Source: Opitutia bacterium UBA953 (GTDB lineage: Bacteria; Verrucomicrobiota; Verrucomicrobiia; Opitutales; UBA953). Taken from it: a stretch of DNA of 9,636 nucleotides. This document shows positions 6,039-9,636 of the stretch, one piece after another. Positions within the stretch are counted from its first letter, which is position 1. Each line of letters starts with the position of its first letter. The notes under the pieces are model-generated. The model was given only the letters and a program-made list of their open reading frames with translations, was not told the DNA's origin and made no database searches. The stretch is from contig DBCR01000015.1 in the NCBI GenBank assembly GCA_002293125.1, forward strand, positions 1-9,636. The letters run 5' to 3'. Position numbers and translations under genes: made by a program.

Positions 6039-6573
6039 CCGCCCTCTTCGGATCGAGCTTTGGCTTTTCGTCCTTCTTGGGGGCTTCCTTGCCGTCTTTC
6101 TTTTCCGGCTTGGCGACGGCTTTGGCGATGGCTTCCATGAGCGCATCGGCCTTGGGCACGGCGTTGTAGATCAGTTTGCCTTCGCGGTCGAAGACGCAGA
6201 TGTACGGGTAGGCGTTGGTCTTGAACGGCGAGCGGCACCCGCTGTACATCGAAAAGGTCAGACCAGCCTTCTTCGTCAAAGTCGTGATGTTCTTGGATGA
6301 GCCGGCCATGCCGACGTTCTCGACGCCGATGACAAGCAGGTCATCCTTGTGTTCCTCGGCCAGCTTCTGGAAGGCCTTCAGGTCTTCTCCGCTCGGCCCA
6401 TCGAGCTCATAGGCCCAGAAGAAAAGCAGGGTGGCCTTGTCCTTCTGCAGGGCCGGCGTGATGCGCGGTCCTTCGACGTGGCGCGAGAGCGCGAAGTCGG
6501 CGCGGAAGGTATATTTCTTCTCGGCGGCGAATGTCGTCGTCAGCGAGAGCAGCAGCAAGAGGGCTAGGCGCAT
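6034..6573 (-). CDS. Exported thioredoxin-fold (TlpA/peroxiredoxin-like) protein lacking the CXXC active site
   Basis: A 179-residue protein. Residues 1-17 form a signal peptide (MR, a leucine run, then TTTFAA), so it should be exported to the periplasm. Residues about 28-155 look like a thioredoxin fold: the strand ATLLFFWAYE (47-56), a long helix (62-75), LLVIGVENVG (79-88), and the cis-proline region AYPYICVFDREGKLIY (121-136). Where TlpA-like proteins read WAxWCxPC, this one reads WAYELDGPS (53-61), so both redox cysteines are absent. Cys113 and Cys126 are its only cysteines. The C-terminus (about 151-179) is a Lys/Pro/Glu/Asp-rich tail. It cannot act as a normal disulfide oxidoreductase; a binding or structural role is possible. 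Converges with alr with 2 nt between stops. Confidence 0.82.
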   Translation of the reverse strand: MRLALLLLLSLTTTFAAEKKYTFRADFALSRHVEGPRITPALQKDKATLLFFWAYELDGPSGEDLKAFQKLAEEHKDDLLVIGVENVGMAGSSKNITTLTKKAGLTFSMYSGCRSPFKTNAYPYICVFDREGKLIYNAVPKADALMEAIAKAVAKPEKKDGKEAPKKDEKPKLDPKRAA

Positions 6574-6579
6574 GACGGG

Positions 6580-6607
6580 ATAATCGAATACAAATGAGCG
6601 GATTCAA
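6580..6607 (-). promoter_or_regulatory. Candidate promoter of the thioredoxin-fold gene, possibly leaderless
   Basis: On the minus strand TTGAAT (6602-6607) and GATTAT (6580-6585) are separated by 16 bp and match the sigma70 consensus at 4 of 6 bases each. The -10 ends 6 nt before the ATG, so the expected transcription start is at or next to the start codon. No Shine-Dalgarno exists, which agrees with a leaderless message. Confidence 0.35.
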
Positions 6608-6623
6608 GTCCGCACCTGCGTCA

Positions 6624-7088
6624 TCAGGCCTTATTCATGGTCTTTTCGGCCTTTATTTCACGGCGGATGTCCCGGAAAAGCCCATAGGAGGCGAGCCCGC
6701 CGACGAGGCCGGCCTGCGCGAGGAGGGTGGCGACCGGCAACGCGTACAGGTTGCCGATCAGGAGATAGGGCAAGTACCCGGCGAAGCCCAAGAGGGCGGT
6801 GCCGATCGCGGTGCTGTCCATCGGGAGCGACGGACGGCAGAGCATCAGCAGGCACCAGGCCGCGCCGGGGGCCGCGAGCACGTGCCGCCAGTCCAGGTCT
6901 TCGCTCAGGAATTGGGCGATAAGCGCCAGCAGGAAAAGCGTCGAGCTTAAGAACCGGATCGCCGCTTCGAGGCTGGTGCGTGGCCGCGTCGGGACGAGCT
7001 GTTCGGTGTGGAAGCCGGAGGACGTCGCCGGGTCGTTTCGTTCGAAGCCGAGCCCCCAGAGCAGGCAGCCGAGAAGGAACCGAATCAT
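6624..7088 (-). CDS. Small integral membrane protein of unknown function
   Basis: I do not recognise this 154-residue protein. About four membrane segments are visible: IRFLSSTLFLLALIAQFL (about 44-61), VLAAPGAAWCLLML (70-83), GTALLGFAGYLPYLLIG (95-111), and ALPVATLLAQAGLVGGLASY (115-134). The short N-terminus MIRFLLGCLLWGLGFE is also hydrophobic; it contains LLGC, but it is too short to be a convincing lipoprotein signal. The C-terminus RDIRREIKAEK is basic and likely cytoplasmic. The gene ends in tandem stops (TGATGA, 6621-6626). The alternative overlapping frame (to 7134) is Arg/Pro-rich and looks like a shadow. It lies 50 nt upstream of the thioredoxin-fold gene and 105 nt downstream of uxaC. 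ATG 7088 has no Shine-Dalgarno, so the start is less certain than the frame. Confidence 0.72.
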   Translation of the reverse strand: MIRFLLGCLLWGLGFERNDPATSSGFHTEQLVPTRPRTSLEAAIRFLSSTLFLLALIAQFLSEDLDWRHVLAAPGAAWCLLMLCRPSLPMDSTAIGTALLGFAGYLPYLLIGNLYALPVATLLAQAGLVGGLASYGLFRDIRREIKAEKTMNKA

Positions 7089-7193
7089 CGGAGGGGCGCT
7101 GGCTGCGATGAGTGGGGCATGGCGTTATTCTCACCGGCTGAAGATACCGGGCAAGCCCTCAGGCTTATCCGATATCGATACGGCAGGGGCGGC

Positions 7194-8600
7194 TTACTTC
7201 TGGAAGCCGAAGTACTGGCTGGCGTTGCCGTAGCAGACGTCGGCGATCAGGCGTTCGTTCCAGTCCTTGCGGTCCGGGATGCGTCCCGACTCGACGTCCT
7301 GGCCGACGAGGTCGCACAGGATGCGACGGAAGTATTCGTGGCGCGGATAGGAGAGGAAGGAGCGTGAGTCGGTGATCATGCCGATGAAGCGGCTGAGCAG
7401 GCCGAGGTCGGACAGCGCGTTCATCTGGTCGCGCATGCCGCGTTCCTCGTCGAGGAACCACCAGCCCGAGCCATACTGGATCTTGCCCGGCGTCACGCCG
7501 TCCTGGAACGAGCCCGGGAGGCAGGCGAAGAGGGCGGTGTCGGCGGGGTTGAGATTGTAGAGGATCGTCTTCCCGAGGGCGTTCTCGCCGGAGAGCGTGC
7601 CGAACCAGCGGATGAGGCCGGGCCCCTGGCGGAAATCGCCGATGGTATCGCAACCGGCGTCGGAGCCGAGGCGCTTCAGCAGGCCGAGGTTCGGGTCGCG
7701 GACGGCGCCGAGGTGAAGCTGGGTGGCCCAGCCCTTGGCGTGGTTGAGGCGGCCGACGTGCAACATGATGAAGGCCGTGAATTTTTCGGCTTCCTCGAGC
7801 GTAGCGGCCTGGCCGGCGATGGCGTGCTCCCAGATGGCCTTGGCTTCGGCTTCGGTGCAGGAAGCGTCCGGCAGGTAGTCGAGGCCGTGGTCGGAAGCGC
7901 GGCAGCCGGCGGCGGCGAAGTCGTCGTGGCGCTGGTTGAGGCCGGCGATCAGGCCGGCGAAGGTGTCAGCGCCCTTGCCGGTGGCGGCGGCGAGGCGCTT
8001 GGCCCAGGCCTGCACGCGGTCCGGGGTACGGACCTTGAGGCACGCGTCAGGGCGATAGGTCGGGACGACCTTGGTCTCGAAGCCGGACTTCGCGATCTGG
8101 TGGTGCAGGTCGAGCGAGTCGGCCGGGTCATCGGTGGTGCCGACGACGCGGACCTTCATCAGCTTCAGGATGCCGCGAGCCGTGAGGTCACCGTGCTTCA
8201 GCTGGCGATTGGCTTCGTCCCAGATCTTCTGGGCCGTGGCGCCTTCGAGGACGTCCTGTATGCCGAAGTGGCGGCGCAGCTCGAGGTGCGTCCAGTGGAA
8301 GAGGGGATTGCGGAGCGTGGACGGGACCGTCTCGGCCCAGGCCTGGAACTTCTCGCGCGACGTCGACTTGTCGCCCGTGATCAGGTCTTCGCTGACGCCG
8401 TTGGCCCGCATCGCGCGCCACTTGTAGTGGTCGCCCGCGAGCCAGATGGCCGTGAGGTCTTCGAAGCGACGGTCGTCGGCGATGTCCTTCGGGCTGAGGT
8501 GGCAGTGGTAGTCGACGATGGGCTGGTCCTTCGCCACGCCGTGGTACAGCTTCTGCGCCGTGCCGGTCGAGAGGATGAAGTTGTCGTCCATGAAGGCCAT
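7194..8600 (-). CDS. uxaC: Uronate (glucuronate/galacturonate) isomerase
   Basis: A 468-residue enzyme of full family length. It isomerises D-glucuronate to D-fructuronate and D-galacturonate to D-tagaturonate in the cytoplasm. It is a divergent amidohydrolase-superfamily TIM barrel. DYHCHLSP (30-37) gives the metal-site HxH (His32, His34). Strongly conserved UxaC stretches follow: WLAGDHYKWRAMRANGV (53-69), NPLFHWTHLELRR (98-110), VGTTDDPADSL (153-163), HLGAVRDPN (296-304), GSGWWF (377-382) and TDSRSFLSYPRHEYFRRI (410-427), which contains Asp411. ATG 8600 gives MAFMDDNF, aligning with known N-termini; an ATG three codons later is possible. It lies 15 nt after the SDR stop, so it is probably the last gene of a uronate operon. 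Confidence 0.97.
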   Translation of the reverse strand: MAFMDDNFILSTGTAQKLYHGVAKDQPIVDYHCHLSPKDIADDRRFEDLTAIWLAGDHYKWRAMRANGVSEDLITGDKSTSREKFQAWAETVPSTLRNPLFHWTHLELRRHFGIQDVLEGATAQKIWDEANRQLKHGDLTARGILKLMKVRVVGTTDDPADSLDLHHQIAKSGFETKVVPTYRPDACLKVRTPDRVQAWAKRLAAATGKGADTFAGLIAGLNQRHDDFAAAGCRASDHGLDYLPDASCTEAEAKAIWEHAIAGQAATLEEAEKFTAFIMLHVGRLNHAKGWATQLHLGAVRDPNLGLLKRLGSDAGCDTIGDFRQGPGLIRWFGTLSGENALGKTILYNLNPADTALFACLPGSFQDGVTPGKIQYGSGWWFLDEERGMRDQMNALSDLGLLSRFIGMITDSRSFLSYPRHEYFRRILCDLVGQDVESGRIPDRKDWNERLIADVCYGNASQYFGFQK

Positions 8601-8615
8601 CGTCGTCGGTCTCGC

Positions 8616-9386
8616 TTAGATGGACATCGCGGCGAAGCCGCCGTCGACGACGATTTCGGCGCCGGTGACGAAGCTGCCGGCATCGGACGCCAGGAGCAGG
8701 GAGGCGCCGATGAGTTCCTTGGCTTCGCCGAAGCGGTTCATCGGGGTCTTGCCCAGGATCATCGCCACGCGCTCCGGGGTGAGCACCTTGCGGTTCTGTT
8801 CGGCCGGGAAGAAGCCCGGGACGAGCGTGTTGACGCGCACGCCCTTCGCAGCCCATTCGCGGGCGAGGTTCTTCGAGAGGTTATGCACGGCGGCCTTGGA
8901 GGCCGAGTAGGTGAAGACGCGGGAGAGCGGCAGGATGCCGGATTCCGAACCAAGGTTGATGATCGAGCCCTTGCCGGCGGCGACCATCGCTTCGCCGAAG
9001 ACCTGGCAGCCGAAGATGACGCCCTTGACGTTCACCGTGAGGATCTTGTCGATCTGCGCTTCGTCGATCTCGAGGAAGGGCGTGGGCGAATTGACGCCGG
9101 CGCCGTTGACCAGGACGTCGACCTTGCCGTGCTGGGCGAGGATGCCGTCGCGCAGTTTGATGAGCTCGGCTTTGTTGGTGGCTTCACAGGAAACGAACTC
9201 ACCAGAACCGCCGGCGGCCATGATCTTGGCGAGCCGAGCGTCGGCTTTGGCGGGGTCGCGACCGACGAGGATCACGTGCGCACCGGCGGAGGCGAAGCCT
9301 TCGGCCATGGCACCGCAGAGTTCGCCGGTGCCGCCGATGACGACGGCCGTGCGTCCTTTGAGGGAGAAGAGATCGAGGGAGGACAT
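8616..9386 (-). CDS. SDR-family oxidoreductase, probable D-mannonate oxidoreductase (fructuronate reductase)
   Basis: A 256-residue short-chain dehydrogenase/reductase. The Rossmann motif is GGTGELCG (18-25), an SDR form of TGxxxGxG. VGRD (41-44) follows beta-2 where NAD/NADP preference is set. NGAG (94-97) replaces the usual NNAG. Catalytic Ser is in NLGSESG (Ser147 likely), with YSASK giving Tyr160 and Lys164. The end DAGSFVTGAEIVVDGGF (235-251) is typical. Sitting between kdgK and uxaC, it most likely reduces D-fructuronate to D-mannonate, as SDR-type enzymes of hexuronate operons do, in place of the unrelated long-chain UxuB of E. coli. The substrate is inferred from context. ATG 9386 puts the Rossmann fold at the usual distance; a TTG at 9425 would add 13 residues. 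The leader is pyrimidine-rich with no Shine-Dalgarno. Confidence 0.9.
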   Translation of the reverse strand: MSSLDLFSLKGRTAVVIGGTGELCGAMAEGFASAGAHVILVGRDPAKADARLAKIMAAGGSGEFVSCEATNKAELIKLRDGILAQHGKVDVLVNGAGVNSPTPFLEIDEAQIDKILTVNVKGVIFGCQVFGEAMVAAGKGSIINLGSESGILPLSRVFTYSASKAAVHNLSKNLAREWAAKGVRVNTLVPGFFPAEQNRKVLTPERVAMILGKTPMNRFGEAKELIGASLLLASDAGSFVTGAEIVVDGGFAAMSI

Positions 9387-9398
9387 AGAGATCGAGGG
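9368..9398. repeat. 12-bp direct repeat flanking the SDR start codon
   Basis: AGAGATCGAGGG occurs at 9368-9379 and 9387-9398, a 19-bp period. On the gene strand it reads CCCTCGATCTCT, once immediately before the ATG (9384-9386) and once within the first codons. It may record a small local duplication or a site that affects initiation. Confidence 0.5.
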
Positions 9399-9443
9399 CT
9401 GGAGGGTTGGAGGACTTGAGGACAAGAGGAGGGAGGGCGAGGT

Positions 9444-9636
9444 TTAGCGGACGACGCGGGCGCCGCCGCCGGCGAGCTGCTTCTCGACTTCCTTGCGGGT
9501 GACCATCGACGTGTCGCCGGGGGTCGTGGACGCCAGCGCGCCGTGGGCGGCGCCGTAGTTCACGGCCTTCTGGGCGTCGTTGTGCTCGAGGAAGCCGAAG
9601 ACCAGGCCCGAGGCGAAGCTGTCGCCGCCGCCGACG
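9444..9636 (-). CDS. kdgK: 2-keto-3-deoxygluconate kinase, PfkB family (C-terminal part only)
   Basis: Only the last 63 residues and stop are in the window. The fragment opens with VGGGDSFASGL, the PfkB signature 2 (normally GAGDxF) that carries the catalytic Asp and the anion hole. It continues with a helix ending in YGAAHGALAST and the motif TPGDTSMVTRKEVE, which is typical of KDG kinases rather than ribokinases or fructokinases. KdgK phosphorylates 2-keto-3-deoxygluconate to KDPG, which an aldolase splits to pyruvate and glyceraldehyde-3-phosphate. It is upstream of the SDR gene by 57 nt, so it probably leads or belongs to the uronate operon. PfkB membership is certain; KDG specificity is supported by the motif and by uxaC nearby. 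Confidence 0.85.
   Translation of the reverse strand, partial: VGGGDSFASGLVFGFLEHNDAQKAVNYGAAHGALASTTPGDTSMVTRKEVEKQLAGGGARVVR

Noticed and set aside
6624..7088. Lipoprotein signal in the membrane protein (LLGC at residues 5-8)
   Set aside because: The segment before the cysteine is far too short for a lipoprotein signal peptide.
6658..7134. 158-residue minus-strand frame overlapping the membrane protein
   Set aside because: Arg/Pro-rich and featureless, whereas the other frame gives clear membrane segments.
7153..7166. Hairpin AAGCC-CTCA-GGCTT after uxaC as a terminator
   Set aside because: Stem is only 5 bp and no T tract follows on the minus strand; too weak to call.
7713..9419. 568-residue open frame on the plus strand, antisense to uxaC and the SDR gene
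   Set aside because: It is the mirror frame of two confidently identified genes in GC-rich DNA; composition is Val/Asp/Gly/Arg-heavy with no domain or motif.

Overview
The window reads as a piece of bacterial chromosome carrying ordinary core metabolism. It is GC-rich, gene-dense and free of rRNA, tRNA, CRISPR arrays, transposases or phage genes. The organism makes lipopolysaccharide (lpxC, lpxA), so it is Gram-negative. LpxC and FabZ are fused into one protein, an arrangement known in Bacteroidetes and in PVC-group bacteria. Together with the high GC and the mostly Shine-Dalgarno-free starts, this points to a Verrucomicrobiota-type organism, perhaps Opitutae. That placement is an inference; there is no phylogenetic marker to settle it.

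Layout. (1) Positions 1-2011, minus strand: the lpxC-fabZ fusion followed by lpxA, whose 3' end lies beyond the window. They make the lipid A precursor and elongate fatty acids. (2) 2012-2384: a gene-free divergent region with a G-rich tract, several short palindromes and four copies of a TGYGAACAW half-site, one pair forming a perfect 19-bp palindrome. (3) 2385-6031, plus strand: six tightly packed or overlapping genes, in order a glutamine amidotransferase (pabA/trpG), the ribonucleotide-reductase repressor nrdR, an unrecognised 157-residue protein, a HIT-family nucleotide hydrolase, a divergent tsaB and alanine racemase. Spacings are 3, -4, 6, 4 and -1 nt, so they are probably one operon of unrelated housekeeping functions. 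(4) 6034-7088, minus strand: an exported thioredoxin-fold protein with no CXXC, and a small membrane protein of unknown function. (5) 7194-9636, minus strand: a hexuronate catabolism cluster running kdgK (partial), an SDR that is probably fructuronate reductase/mannonate oxidoreductase, and uxaC. Mannonate dehydratase (uxuA), needed to close the pathway, is not in the window and may lie just outside.

I did not find a dramatic new system. The items most worth a second look are the half-site/palindrome cluster and G-rich tract between lpxC-fabZ and pabA, the unrecognised protein translationally coupled to nrdR, and the redox-dead-looking thioredoxin-fold protein with a possibly leaderless promoter.
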